Shown: positions 30,850 through 41,755, counted from the stretch's first letter. The stretch: DNA of 64,000 nucleotides from Ryuthela nishihirai (GCA_038380435.1 JAWZYU010000025.1:28496707-28560706), one strand, 5' to 3'. Translations and numbers: made by a program. Notes: generated from the letters alone by a model not told the origin.

Positions 30850-31640
30850 TATTGCTCGAAATTTGTCCAAGTAAAAGTGTGGGTTTTTTTTTGGATCTTT
30901 TTGCAGATAATTCAGAGGGTCCCAGATATAGTCGTCAATGGAAATAGATCGAGTATTGGATGTACCATTTCCTATTTCGCTATTTCTTTCTTGGGGGATT
31001 TTCGTTTCCACTATATCCGTTGGACAGTTTTCATTGTCGTAAATTGCATTCGCTGGAATTTTTTTACTCCTATATTGGGGGGCGGGGGTGGCTCAGTCGG
31101 TAGCGGGCCAGGCTCGTAATCTGTAGTTCCCAGATTCGAGTCCCAGCTGGGTCAGCGTTGAGATTTATCTCCGCAAAATTCCCCGCCCTGCCCACGGTCA
31201 GTAGGGCACACCGATGGGCTTGGAAAGGCCGCCATCCATCGGATGGGACGCTAAGCTGTGGCTCCGTGTGCGGGAGAGCCATACCCTGTTCGCATTAAAG
31301 AACACACTGGATGGCCTTGACGGGAGGCTATCATCTGTCTCCCAACAGCTGTTCCAGTGGGTCCCCTTCATCAACCTTCTCTGAGCCTTCGGGGTCCATG
31401 TGACCTGCCCATTTAGCCCATGGTGTGCAAAAAAGTGCCGCTTAGAGATCAAACAACCCACAACTCCTCTATTGTAAATTCAGTTCTGATAGCTAAATCT
31501 TTTTCGTTCTTTGGACTAAACGAAAATAGAGATGTAAATTTTCGTCTCCCATTACCTTATATCATCATGATATGCATATCATGCGATATAATGAAGCTTC
31601 TTACAACATTACAATATTCCTAAATTAAAAACAGTATTTC
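30850..31640 (-). pseudogene. LINE ORF1-like gene, internally deleted copy
   Basis: Reading leftwards: a 5' flank (31,640-31,553), then MGDENLHLYFRLV (from about 31,552), fused directly to QRTKKI-LSELNLQ, then the SINE 31,077-31,465, then a frame of about 70 codons (KIPANAIYDNENCPTDIVET ... IWDPLNYLQKDPKKN, about 31,060-30,850). The longer copy next door has the same start and the same QRTKKIDLSELNLQ with about 250 codons between. The loss is at a shared TCCA, so this copy is internally deleted. Confidence 0.55.
31077..31465 (+). mobile_element. SINE-A copy, full length, with target duplication
   Basis: CTCCTATATTG (left) and CTCCTCTATTG (right). Inserted inside the ORF1-like gene. The tail is short (AAACAACCCACA). 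Confidence 0.9.
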
Positions 31641-31654
31641 CAATTGCTCATCTG

Positions 31655-31772
31655 TCTACCATCTGTCTCCCAACAGCTGTTCCAGTGGGTCTCCTCCCCC
31701 AACCTTCGCGGTCCATGTGACCTGGCCATTTAGCCCATGGTGTGCAAAAAAGTGCCGCTCAGAGGTCAAACA
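31655..31772 (+). mobile_element. SINE-A 3' fragment, part of a local duplication
   Basis: From CTACCATCTGTCTCCC to the tail, followed by ACAACTCCTCTATTGTAAATTCAG, which is also the flank of the copy at 31,077. So a block of SINE tail plus flank (about 31,345-31,500) was duplicated here, rather than inserted anew. Confidence 0.8.
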
Positions 31773-31903
31773 ACCCACAACTCCTCTATTGTAAATTCAG
31801 TTCTGATAGATCTATCTTTTTCGTTCTTTGGAGTTGAGGTGCGCTGTGGTTCGGTAGTTCTTTTTTTTCCGCTATTGTATTTTCTATCACTTCTGCAAAT
31901 GTG

Positions 31904-32292
31904 GTGAGTTGGGTTGTTTTACCTCTGAGCGGCACTTTTTTGCACACCATGAGCTAAATGGCCAGGTCACAGGGACCCCGAAGGCTCAGAGAAGGTTGGG
32001 GGAGGGGACCCACTGGAACAGTTGTTGGGAGACAGATGGTAGCCTCCCGTCAAGGCCATCCAGCGTGTTCTTTAACGTGCGCAGGGTATGGCTCTCCCGC
32101 ACACGGGCCACGGCTTAACGTCCCATCCGACGGACGGCGGCCTTTCCAAGCCCATCGGTTCCCCTACTGACCGTGGGCAGGGCGGGGAATTTTGCGGAGA
32201 TAAATCTCAACGTTGACCCAGCTGGGACTCGAACCTGGGAACTACAGATTACGAGCCTGGCGCGCTACCGACTGAGCCACCCCCGCCCCGTG
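31904..32292 (-). mobile_element. SINE-A copy, full length, 11-bp target duplication
   Basis: CTGCAAATGTG on both sides (31,893-31,903; 32,293-32,303). Near consensus. Interrupts the ORF1-like gene just after its zinc knuckle. Confidence 0.93.
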
Positions 32293-32734
32293 CTGCAAAT
32301 GTGACTGGCATTTTGTCCATAGTAATTTTTTTTTCTATCTTCGTTTCTAGGGCAGTTCACTGCAAGGTGACCCTCTTTTCTGCACCACTTGCAAAGTTTT
32401 ATCATTTCACGGTATTCCACTGTGACATCGAAGGCTCTAATCCTAATAAAATTAGGGATATCTTGCTTCAAATGCATTTCTGAAATTTTGGTACCCGTCT
32501 GAATTGTCTTTAAGTGCTCTGGTTGAAGTACTGATTTGAGATACTGTATTTTTCAGTTCACCATAGCGACTGAAGACTGCTGAAATTTCTTCATTTTCGA
32601 TAAAGAACGGTAATTTGGAGATAAAAATCTTCTTTACTGGCCTAACTCTTTGGGTAATTTTAATTCGTTTTTCGTTGAGGTTCCATCCGTTTCCTCTTGC
32701 ACTTACCGTGTCTTCTGTAGCTTGGTTCGAGGCT

Positions 32735-33124
32735 TTGGGTTGGGTTGTTTTACCTCAGAGCGGCACTTTTTTGCACACCATGGGCTAAATGGCCAGGTCA
32801 CATGGACCCCGTAGGCTCAGAGAAGGTTGGGGGAGGGGACCCACTGGAACAGCTGTTGGGAGACAGATGGTAGCCTCCCGTCAAGGCCATCCAGCGTGTT
32901 CTTTAACGTGCACAGGGTATGGCTCTCCCGCACACGGGGCCACGTCTTAACGTCCCATCCGACGGACGGCGGCCTTTCCAAGCCCATCGGTGTCCGCTAC
33001 TGACCGTGGGCAAGGCGGGGAATTTTGCGGAGATAAATCTCAACACTGACCTAGCTGGGACTCGAACCTGGGAACTACAGATTACGAGCCTGGCGCGATA
33101 CCGACTGAGCCACCCCCCGCCCCC
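32735..33124 (-). mobile_element. SINE-A copy, full length, 12-bp target duplication
   Basis: TGGTTCGAGGCT on both sides (32,723-32,734; 33,125-33,136). Near consensus. Interrupts the ORF1-like gene before the RRM-like segment. Confidence 0.93.
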
Positions 33125-33277
33125 TGGTTCGAGGCTAGGAGTAAGATCGAAACGTTCCTATTTCTCGATTTAGCGATTCCATTCCCAGTTTACTAATTAT
33201 GTCTTCCAAAACTTCAATGAATTTGTTCTCATTATGGACTAAACGAAAATAGAGATGTAAATTTTCGTCTCCCATTA

Positions 33278-35498
33278 TAATAATAATAATAATCTTTATT
33301 TTATTCCGCCAGTCAATACAATATACATTTACATAGCATAATTATCTAATAACAATTAATATATACATGAAAAAATTGAGAAGTGAAATAGCTGAGAAAT
33401 ATCAATTGCATCAGAAAAAGTAAATAACAATCATATTAAATATTGGTGTTTAATAGGAAAGGCGAAACAAAAAAGGAGAGCATAGTAAGCTGACGCTTAT
33501 TTTTAGTTAATGCTCCCTATTTCCTTTAAAGTTCAATTATGACAACAGTAAAGTATACAAAATAAATGTATAAGTATATAAAGTAATATAAAGTATAATA
33601 TAATATAATATATAATATAATATATAATATAAGTTATATAAGTATATAAAGTATACATAATAAATTATTACAATAATAATTTTAAAATTGAATTATTATT
33701 CAAATAGCACAATAATTCAATAGTATAAAAGGTCAAATGGTTATGAGACATATTACACTGATACATAGAAGGTTTCATTGCTTTGTAAGTAGAAACGTTC
33801 TACATTTGATTTTAAATAATTTTAAAGATTTTGCATTTTTAACATCATCAGGAAATTCAGACCAAATTTTTACTGCATTGTATTTGATAGATCTCTGCCC
33901 AATTGACAATCGACACAAAGGTATACTCAGATCCTCTCTATGACGTGTTTCATAATTATGAAAATTCGAAAGACTCTGAAAATAGTCTTTAAATCTATCC
34001 AATTTAATCAATCTCATTGTAATCGAATACACAAAGTTTCCTGATATCAGTTTGTAATTATTATAGACATTAAGAATTTTAACCTCAGAAAATAAATGTG
34101 CCACGGGATCATAATATCTTTTACCAACAATATATCTAACAATTCTTTTCTGAAGACGATATATAGCATTCAGATTATAGTCAAAAGTATTACCCCAGAC
34201 TAAGATTCCATATGTTATATAAGAATAAATGAAAGAGTAGTATAAATTTGTCAAAATTTGTTTGTTAACCAGATGACGTATTTTACCAATCATACCAATA
34301 TTCCTTGACAGAGTGATTCTCAGCTGCTTTACGTGAAATGACCAGTTCAGATTTTCATCGATCCATATTCCTAAGAATTTATATTCAGTGCATCTCTTTA
34401 GCTTAATTTCATTAATCTTCACATCGAAACATTTCTCATCGATATTTTTGTTTTTATTTTTATAAATCATGTATTTGGATTTCTTGACATTTATTAATAA
34501 ATTGTTATGTCTGCACCATTCAGATATAATATTTAGAGAGTAGTTAACACTGCTAATCAGGCTTGCAGAATCTTGGTTGAAATCGACAATGCTTGTATCA
34601 TCAGCATATAATAACATCTTTGAATTAATGTGTAACTTTGCTAAGTCGTTAATGTAAAGTAGGAAAAGGATCGGACCAAGAATCGAACCTTGAGGCACAC
34701 CTCTGTAAATAAAATGTTCATCTGATATACTACCATTTACTTCTACAAGAGCTTTCCTCTGAAATAAGTAGCTTCTTAACCAGTTATTTATTTTACCTCT
34801 CAGGCCATAAAATTCAATTTTCTTTAACAAAATTTCATGGTTAATACTGTCAAATGCTTTCGTAAAATCAAGATATACAGCTAATCCAATGTGACCTGCA
34901 TCCAAATGATTGACAATATGCTCATATAAATCTGCAATGGCTGTCTGAGTAGATTTTTTATTTTGAAAACCATATTGTTGTTGTGTGATAATTTTCATAT
35001 TATCTAGGAATTTAGTCATACGTGTACAAATTAGCTTTTCAAAGATTTTCGAGAAGATTGGCAAAATTGAAATTGGTCTGTAGTTTTCTATGTTTTCTTT
35101 ATCACCTGATTTATGTATGGGAAGAATTCTGGCAATTTTCAGTTTATCCGGGAATACTTCGTTTATTATTGATAAATTAAATATATAGCACAAAGGTTCT
35201 TTTATTGTATGTATAATCTTTTTAATTACATTAATATTTATGTCATCTATACCTGGTGACTTATCAGCTCCTAGATCATTCACAATGTTACTGATCTCTT
35301 GAGTAACAATTGGCATGACATAAAATGTCTGGTCTATGCACTCAATTTGATATTTATATTTGCCATGAAATTTTTCAGTTTGGTTCAGTATCAATTCGTT
35401 AACGGTATCATGAAAATAGCTATTGAAGGCATTGGACTTCGCATAGTCATCAGCAATAATTGCATCATCAGAAGAAATGTCTCCTACTATTGACTTTA
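33278..35498 (-). mobile_element. LINE copy D, 5'-truncated, with intact RT frame
   Basis: A minus-strand non-LTR element ending in a (TAA)n-type microsatellite at 33,278-33,293, with a 3' UTR of about 480 bp. CATTA flanks both sides (33,273-33,277; 35,499-35,503). The uninterrupted site is present in the paralogous sequence at about 31,548-31,560 (TCTCCCATTACCTTATATC), which confirms the boundaries. Confidence 0.85.
33775..35394 (-). CDS. LINE reverse transcriptase domain (5'-truncated pol)
   Basis: 539 uninterrupted codons of a CR1/Jockey-type pol protein. Motifs in order: NYRPISILPIFSKIFEK (RT motif 0/1), GFQNKKSTQTAIADL, motif A VYLDFTKAFDSINHE, motif B GVPQGSILGPILFLLYIND, motif C LLYADDTSIVD, then NVKKSKYMIY, KFLGIWIDENLNW and the C-terminal SIGQRSIKYNAVKIWSEFPD. 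All catalytic aspartates are present. The endonuclease domain that nicks target DNA is missing, so the copy cannot move by itself. The start given is only the first Met of the open frame. The lack of stop codons suggests a fairly young insertion. Confidence 0.85.
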   Translation of the reverse strand: MILNQTEKFHGKYKYQIECIDQTFYVMPIVTQEISNIVNDLGADKSPGIDDININVIKKIIHTIKEPLCYIFNLSIINEVFPDKLKIARILPIHKSGDKENIENYRPISILPIFSKIFEKLICTRMTKFLDNMKIITQQQYGFQNKKSTQTAIADLYEHIVNHLDAGHIGLAVYLDFTKAFDSINHEILLKKIEFYGLRGKINNWLRSYLFQRKALVEVNGSISDEHFIYRGVPQGSILGPILFLLYINDLAKLHINSKMLLYADDTSIVDFNQDSASLISSVNYSLNIISEWCRHNNLLINVKKSKYMIYKNKNKNIDEKCFDVKINEIKLKRCTEYKFLGIWIDENLNWSFHVKQLRITLSRNIGMIGKIRHLVNKQILTNLYYSFIYSYITYGILVWGNTFDYNLNAIYRLQKRIVRYIVGKRYYDPVAHLFSEVKILNVYNNYKLISGNFVYSITMRLIKLDRFKDYFQSLSNFHNYETRHREDLSIPLCRLSIGQRSIKYNAVKIWSEFPDDVKNAKSLKLFKIKCRTFLLTKQ

Positions 35499-35618
35499 CA
35501 TTACCTTATATCATCATGATATGCATATCATGCGATATTATGAAGCTTCTTACAACATTTCTAAATTAAAAACAGTATTTCCAATTACTCACCTCCATAA
35601 ACTATATATAATTATATA

Positions 35619-36110
35619 GGGGGTGGCTCAGTCGGTAGTGCGCCAGGCTCGTAATCTGCTAGTTCCCAGGTTCGAGTCCCAGCTGGGTCAGCATTGAGAT
35701 TTATCTCCGCAAAATTCCCCGCCCTGCCCACGGTCAGTAGGGGACACCCAGCTGGGTCAGCATTGAGATTTATCTCCGCAATTACCCCGACCCTGCTCAC
35801 GGTCAGTAGGGGACACAGATGGGTTTGGAAAGGCCGCCGTCCGTCCTATGGGACGTTAAGCCGTGAACACGGCTCAGAACGTGCACAGGGTATGGCTCTC
35901 TCGCACACGGGTGTACGAGACAGACATACCCTGTGCACGTTAAAGAACACGCTGGATGGCATTGATGGGAGGCTACCATCTGTCTCCTAACAGCTATTCC
36001 AGTGGGTCCCCTCACCCAACCTTCTCTGAGCCATTCGGGTCCATGTGACCTGGCCATTTAGCCCATGGTGTGCAAAAAAGTGTCGCTCACAAGTAAAACA
36101 ACCAACCAAC
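35619..36110 (+). mobile_element. SINE-A copy with internal tandem and inverted duplications
   Basis: Longer than usual (492 bp). The CAGCTGGGTCAGC...GGTCAGTAGGGGACAC stretch is present twice in tandem (about 35,683-35,748, then 35,749-35,815). A short inverted piece (GTGCACAGGGTATGGCTCTC, 35,890-35,909) precedes its normal complement (CATACCCTGTGCACG, about 35,926). Probably several template switches. Confidence 0.85.
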
Positions 36111-36682
36111 ATTTTCTCGCCTTAGGTTGATAACTCTAGAAGTAATCACAAGAACGAACCGAACATTTCGAGAATTAACTACGTTCAATCATTACAGTTG
36201 GATTTCTTTTGGGGGGTGGATGGCTTCCACTATAACATAATGGGAAGCGTTAATTTTTAACGAGCTGAATCTTGACTTCCCTTTTGCGATGAAAAAATAT
36301 CCTGAAATTATTGGCACGAACTGTGCTAATGGTCCTTATTTCTCAGAAAAATACGGCGGCCGACGAGGATTACTGATTTCTCGTTAACGAGTCGCTATTC
36401 GTGTAATCCTTGGTAATTTGGTGTTTTTTGTTGCAAAGAAAGAGAATTATTAATTCTTTTTTTTCTAACAGATAGCTCGTCGGACTGCGTCGATTTTACT
36501 GTTTATGAAATAAAGTTAATATCCAAAAGATTAAGGGAAACTCCAATTAATCAAAAATACTGTTTCTGAAGTACTGATTTTAATTTTTTTTTTCGTTTTA
36601 GTTTTACTGAGATTTTGATGCGAAGAATTTTAAAAGTTATTGATGGGAATATCTATTGAGAGTGTATTCATGTGGCATTGTT
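36111..36682. other. Unassigned sequence
   Basis: About 570 bp with nothing recognised. Confidence 0.5.
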
Positions 36683-38244
36683 TATTAAAGAGAACTTTGA
36701 GCAAGATATTTTGTTTATTAAGGTGAACTTTTAGCGAAACATTTTGTTTACTAAGGACAGCTTTGAGCAAAATATAATAAAAATAAATAAATACCCCCTC
36801 AAGCAGCTGCTTGCCACAGAGGTCTGACAGGAGCCTGTCAGTTTATATGTCACAGTAGAAGGCCTGAGAGGATGGCAGGACCTCAGCAGAAAAACGACAA
36901 AAACAGTCATGCCTTACCCGGGGTTCGAACCCAGGTCCTCGTAAATCAGTAGCCAAGCGCGCTAACCACTCGGCCACGGGACGGCTATGAGCAAAATATA
37001 TTGCTTATTAAAGAGAGCTCTGAGCGAAACATTTTCTTTACCAAAGAGATCTTTGAGCAAAATATTTGTTTATTAGGGAGAGCTTTGAGCAAGATATTTT
37101 GTTTATTAAGGAGAACTTTTAGGGAAACATTTTGTTTACTAAGGACAGCTTTGAGCAAAATATATTACTTATTAAACAGAGCTCTGAGCGAAACATTTTC
37201 TTTAACAAAGAGATCTTTCAGAAAAATATTTGTTTATTAGGGAGAGCTTTGAGCAAGATATTTTGTTTATTAAGAACTTTTAGCGAAACATTTTGTTTAC
37301 TAAGGACAGCTTTGAGCAAAATATATTGTTTATTAAAGAGAGCTCTGAGCGAAACATTTTCTTCACTAAAGAGATCTTTGAGCAAAATATTTGTTTATTA
37401 GGGAGAGCTTTGAGCAAGATATTTTGTTTATTAAGGAGAACTTTTAGCGAAACATTTTGTTTACTAAGGACAGCTTTGAGCAAAATATATTGCTTATTAA
37501 AGAGAGCTCTGAGCGAAACATTTTCTTTACCAAAGAGATCTTTGAGCAAAATATTTGTTTATTAGGGAGAGCTTTGAGCAAGATATTTTGTTTATTAAGG
37601 AGAACTTTTAGCGAAACATTTTGTTTACTAAGGACAGCTTTGAGCAAGATATTTTGTTTATTAAGGAGAACTTTTAGCGAAACATTTTGTTTACTAAGGA
37701 CAGCTTTGAGCAAATTATATTACTTATTAAAGAGAGCTCTGAGCGAAACGTTTTCTTTAACAAAGAGATCTTTGAGCAAAATATTTGTTTGTTAGGGAGA
37801 GCTTTGAGCAAGATATTTTGTTTATTAAGGAGAACTTTTAGCGAATCATTCTGTTTACTAAGGACAGCTTTGAGCAAAATATATTGCTTATTAAAGAGAG
37901 CTCTGAGCGAAACATTTTCTTTACCAAAGAGATCTTTGAGCAAAATATTTGTTTATTAGGGACAGCTTTGAGCAAGATATTTTGTTTATTAAGGAGAACT
38001 TTTAGCGAAACATTTTATTTTTTAAGGAGAACTTTTAGCGAAACATTTTGTTTACTAAGGACAGCTTTGAGCAAAATATTTTGCTTATTAAGGAGAGCTC
38101 TGAGCGAAACATTTTCTTTACTAAAGAGGTCTTCGAGTAAAATATCTGTTTATCAGGGAGAGCTTTGAGCAAGATATTTTGTTTATTAAGGAGAACTTTT
38201 AGCGAATCATTCTGTTTTTTAAGGGCAGCTTTGAGCAAAATATT
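36683..38244. repeat. 33-bp satellite array with 164-bp higher-order period, interrupted by SINE-B
   Basis: Basic unit about 33 bp (for example GACAGCTTTGAGCAAAATAT, then 13 more). Five variant units recur in fixed order (-CTTTGAGCAAGATATTTTG, -CTTTTAGCGAAACATTTTG, -CTTTGAGCAAAATATATTG, -CTCTGAGCGAAACATTTTC, -CTTTGAGCAAAATATTTG), giving a repeat of about 164 bp seen at 37,132, 37,293, 37,457, then with local two-unit duplications near 37,625-37,687 and 38,010-38,040. The 11-codon length leaves open frames on both strands, which I regard as artefacts. Confidence 0.9.
36776..36987 (-). mobile_element. SINE-B copy (second tRNA-derived family), in the satellite
   Basis: The complement starts GTCCCGTGGCCGAGTGGTTAG (A-box type) and GGGTTCGAACCCCGGG (B box). 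It continues TGAGGTCCTGCCATCCTCTC, TGACAGGCTCCTGTCAGACC, CAAGCAGCTGCTTG and ends in an A/T-rich tail. GAGCAAAATATA flanks both sides (36,764-36,775; 36,988-36,999), duplicating satellite sequence. The head resembles a tRNA-Ser/Leu type (GGCCGAGTGGTTA). Confidence 0.88.
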
Positions 38245-38458
38245 AATATTTAAAAAGTACCCGGATTTAAAAAAAATCTGGTCATGCTAATAAAAGAAAT
38301 TTCAGATAAAATGTTCAAAATTTCCCGGATCCTCTTCTTCAAATATGGTCATCCTACATCATACGGCCTGCGACCCAAAAAAAATAGTTGGACATCCTGG
38401 CCTAAATAACAGCTTGTGCTTAATTGAATTGTTTGCAACTGGGTAATAGAGCAGAATT

Positions 38459-38831
38459 GGTTGGGTTGTTTTACCACTGAGCGGCACTTTTTTGCACACC
38501 ATGTGCTAAATATCCAGGTCACATGGACCCCGAAGGCTCAGAGAAGGTTGGGGGGAGGGGACCCACTGGAACAGCTGTTGGGAGACAGATGGTAGCCTCC
38601 CGTCAAGGCCATCCAGCGTGTTCTTTAACGTATATAGGGTATGTCTCTCCCGCACACGGCGCCACGGCTCAGCGTCCCATACGACGGACGGTGGCCTTTC
38701 CAAGCCCATCGGCGTCCCCTACTGACAGTGGGCAGAGCGAGAAGTTTTGCGGAGATAAATCTCAGTGCTGACCACCTGGGAACTACAGATTACGAGCCTG
38801 GCGCGCTACCGACCGAGCCACCCCCGCCCCG
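38459..38831 (-). mobile_element. SINE-A copy, nearly full length
   Basis: From TTGGGTTGTTTTACCAC to CCACCCCCGCCCC. It lacks the AGCTGGGACTCGAA section, so the B box is damaged. Confidence 0.9.
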
Positions 38832-39895
38832 ACATTCTGTGAAAATCACATTTTGTAGGTTTTCAATATTACCCATGATACAGCCTTAAATGATGCCTTT
38901 TGTAATATTTAAAAAAGCATTATAATTGCCATTAATGGAACTGTTTTTGCAAAACAGTCAAGAAGTTTTTTACTGATTAGTTGGTTTTTCTTTTATGTAA
39001 ATACCATTTTTTTCGCTAACTAGGTCACAATTGAATTTTAAATCTACACAGATTTCAAAACCACTGCTTCCACACGTAGGATAAAAAAAAACACGCTTCT
39101 CTGGAATACTAACCAAAAGTTCGTAATTGGACATTTCGTGATGTAAGCCACCGAAAAATGGTGATTAGTGAATAATTGGCATTTGGTTCCCAGCTTTTTT
39201 TTTAATAATGAGCATAACGAAGAATGCTTTTTATTTCCCCTCGTTTTAGTCTGAAAGGTTTCAAAAACTGCAATCCCTTTTTTAAACAGATAATAAAAAA
39301 GGAATTTTTAACAATCAACAGTCAGAAAGGTTTTAAGTTTGTCGTGAATATTTGAATTTCGCGAAACAGCTAATTACTTTTTGTTCTGCTTTTTTTAGCT
39401 TTAGGGAAATAACGACTCCAACAGACAGATCTCAAAGCACATAAAATGATGTCATTTTTTTTCGTGTGAAATGCTTAAGTGCATTAATTCGTGTTGTAAA
39501 CATTTCAGAAGCATTTACTTTGCTGTAAAAGCTTCTTTTTCCTCTGGCCATCAGTGCAAATCATTAGCGCATTACAAAGGGCAATTATGCATCCATTATG
39601 CTTGTTCAGGTAGGACGACGCCGAGTTTTTAACATACTTTTTTTTAAACTTTTGGTTTATTTTAACTGTATTTTCACTCAATTTGTCGTCGCGTTTACTG
39701 TAGTGTTAGAATTAAAGCAAACAATCATCGACTAGAATTTAAAGACAAAACTGAAAAACATACCAGACAATTTACTTCTGACGAGCAAAATGGCGATACC
39801 ATAATCCTTGCTTCCATGAACGAGAAAACGAAACTGTTGCCAAAAATGAAATAATAATACTTGTTATTGGAACTAGAGGCCCTATACAGGAAGAG
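38832..39895. other. Unassigned AT-rich sequence
   Basis: About 1.06 kb without recognised repeats. Its last 15 bases (CTATACAGGAAGAGG) echo the short end motif of the palindrome modules. Confidence 0.5.
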
Positions 39896-40279
39896 GTTGG
39901 GTTGTTTTACCTCTGAGCGGCACTTTTTTGCACACCATGGGCTAAATGGCCAGGTCACATGGACCCCGAAGACTCAGAGAAGGTTGGGGGAGGGGACCCA
40001 CTGGAACAGCTGTTGTGAGACAGATGGTAGCCTCCCGTCAAGGCCATCCAGCGTGTTCTTTAACGTGCACAGGGTATGGCTCTCCCGCACACGGGGCCAC
40101 GGCTTAACGTCCCATCCGACGGACGGCGGCCTTTCCAAGCCCATCGGTGTGCCCTACTGACCGTGGGCAGGGCAGGGAATTTTGCGGAGATAAATCTCAA
40201 CGCTGACCCAGCTGGGACTCGAACCTGGGAACTACAGATTACGAGCTTGGCGCGCTACCGACTGAACCACTCCCGCTCC
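39896..40279 (-). mobile_element. SINE-A copy, full length, inside a palindrome-family end
   Basis: Near consensus. Flanked by TACAGGAAGAGG and TACAGGTAGAGG, an imperfect target duplication. Confidence 0.9.
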
Positions 40280-40302
40280 TACAGGTAGAGGTAGAGGCCC
40301 TA

Positions 40303-40844
40303 TGTGGGTAGAGGTTGACCATCTCAAAATTGGACGCCATGTTTTGTCGTCGCTCGGATTGTCTAGTTTGCATACGTGAATGGTATTACACGAATATTTA
40401 TGGATTCATGAAAAGGTAGGGTAATATTTGATAGGGATTTCAGTGTTCATGATTGGAAACACTTTAGAAAACGGCTAAAAAAAGGAAAAGTAAATTTTAC
40501 GGCCTTTTTTTTCTTTAATAAAAAGATATAATTTCGTTTTGTTGTCTTGTCCGTCTATATCGAACTTTTTTGTTTATACAGAAAAATAAAAAAATTCCTT
40601 TTGTATTAGATAGTAATTAATGATATATTACGATCTGCATTTTTCGAATCTCCAAAAAGTTATAACTGCGCCCTCTAACGGTTGAAAAATTTGAAAATTC
40701 CAAACTATCAAACGAATATTCCAAACGATGTAGTCATGTTAGAAGTTTAAAATTTTTAGTGTTGAAATGTGAAGGTTACGAAGTTACCATTGGCAACAAT
40801 CACTTGATCCTTTAGAGCCAGGGGGAGGTGAATGTAACTTTTTA
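40303..40844 (+). repeat. Palindrome-family module P, outer copy
   Basis: About 540 bp starting GTAGAGGTTGACCATCTC and passing GCGCCCTCTAACGGTTG and GGGGGAGGTGAATG. It is a direct repeat of 44,203-44,740 and an inverted repeat of about 43,660-44,175. Confidence 0.8.
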
Positions 40845-41046
40845 GGTCCTGTATAGTTAGAGGCTGGCCTTCTCGGTGATTCATTGCCATTGGTTGATTG
40901 AGTCACGTGGTTTATGGACGCTATGTTTTTCGTACCGTGAGACGAAAGCCTATGAGTTAGCGTATGTACCAAGTTAAAACTTCTCAGTTGTTATAGTTTT
41001 ATATATTTCTACCACTTTTGTCTATAAAAGCTGTCATATTTTATGA

Positions 41047-41163
41047 ATGCCTCACTGCGCTGCATTTGGGTGTAAAAATTTCACTCAAAGAAATAAATTA
41101 AAGAACATTTTTTTCCGAGAAGCTCCATCAGAAGACGGCAATTGGCTGCAAAAGTTAAATTGA
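41047..41163 (+). pseudogene. THAP zinc-finger start, truncated (left arm)
   Basis: MPHCAAFGCKNFTQRNKLKN, then IFFREAPSEDGNWLQKLN and a stop. It fits the first half of a THAP domain: Met-Pro start, CX4C within CAAFGC, and the conserved Trp about 25 residues later (WLQKL). The second half with C-X2-H is not in frame: a stop follows LN, and the next frames (RA, KPTNNFF) suggest a frameshifted continuation. THAP domains bind DNA in P-element-type transposases and related host proteins. A mirrored copy is at 47,674 on the minus strand. Confidence 0.6.
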
Positions 41164-41755
41164 GCTAACTGAAAACCAACAAATAACTTCTTTTAAGGTT
41201 CGTTTGAAAAACGAGCTAATATTTTCACTTTGTTCTCTGCCTATGCCAATATTCGTTTGCCTGTCTGTCCATCTCTGTTACCTGTTGTCTGTCCATTTGT
41301 CTTTCCACCTGTCTGTCCGTCTACAGACAATCAATTTTTTTACTTTTAGAACTAAATGAAAAATTCTTTTTGGGTTGGACAGGTGTCGAACAAATATTGC
41401 GATTCGCAATTTTGAAAATGTTCAATAGCTTTAATAGCGCCCTCTAGCGATGGGAAAAAATGGAAAATGCTAAAATTTCAAACAAATATTAAAAACAAAC
41501 TATTAACACTGGAAATCTGAAATTTTGGTAGTAGAGTGTTATGGTCAGAAGGTTTACAACGTCAACAAGGCTTTGCCTTCTTAGCCAAAAAGGAGGGTGT
41601 GCGCAAAAATGAAACTTTTGATTTAAGAGATAAATGAAATAATACATTTTATTTTTGTTTTACAGGCATTAACAAAATATTAAGGATTTAAACAATATTT
41701 GTTAATCTCACCGTTACCTGTAGACGTTTAAAAATCAATAAATGTTTTTGTGGAA

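Larger units (their letters stand above)
31773..33277 (-). pseudogene. LINE ORF1-like gene: RRM-like fold plus CCHC zinc knuckle, broken by two SINEs
   Basis: Reading leftwards from 33,277: ATG, MGDENLHLYFRLVHNENKF, EVLEDIISKLGMESLNREIG, a stop near 33,140, SINE 32,735-33,124, then GWNLNEKRIKITQRVRPVKK, FISKLPFFIENEEISAVFSR, YGEL, a frameshift near 32,560, KTIQTGTKISEMHLKQDIPN, then CKWCRKEGHLAVNC (CX2CX4HX4C, about 32,347-32,388), SINE 31,904-32,292, and PNHSAPQLQRTKKIDLSELN. An RRM-like fold followed by a retroviral-type knuckle is the layout of CR1/Jockey ORF1 proteins, which coat LINE RNA. LINE D inserted just before the ATG. Inactive. Which LINE it belongs to is unknown. Confidence 0.7.

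Noticed and set aside
36683..38244. Overlapping long ORFs on both strands, possibly a repetitive protein
   Set aside because: The 33-bp repeat is exactly 11 codons, so a frame without a stop in one unit is open throughout. Both strands are open, which is an artefact.
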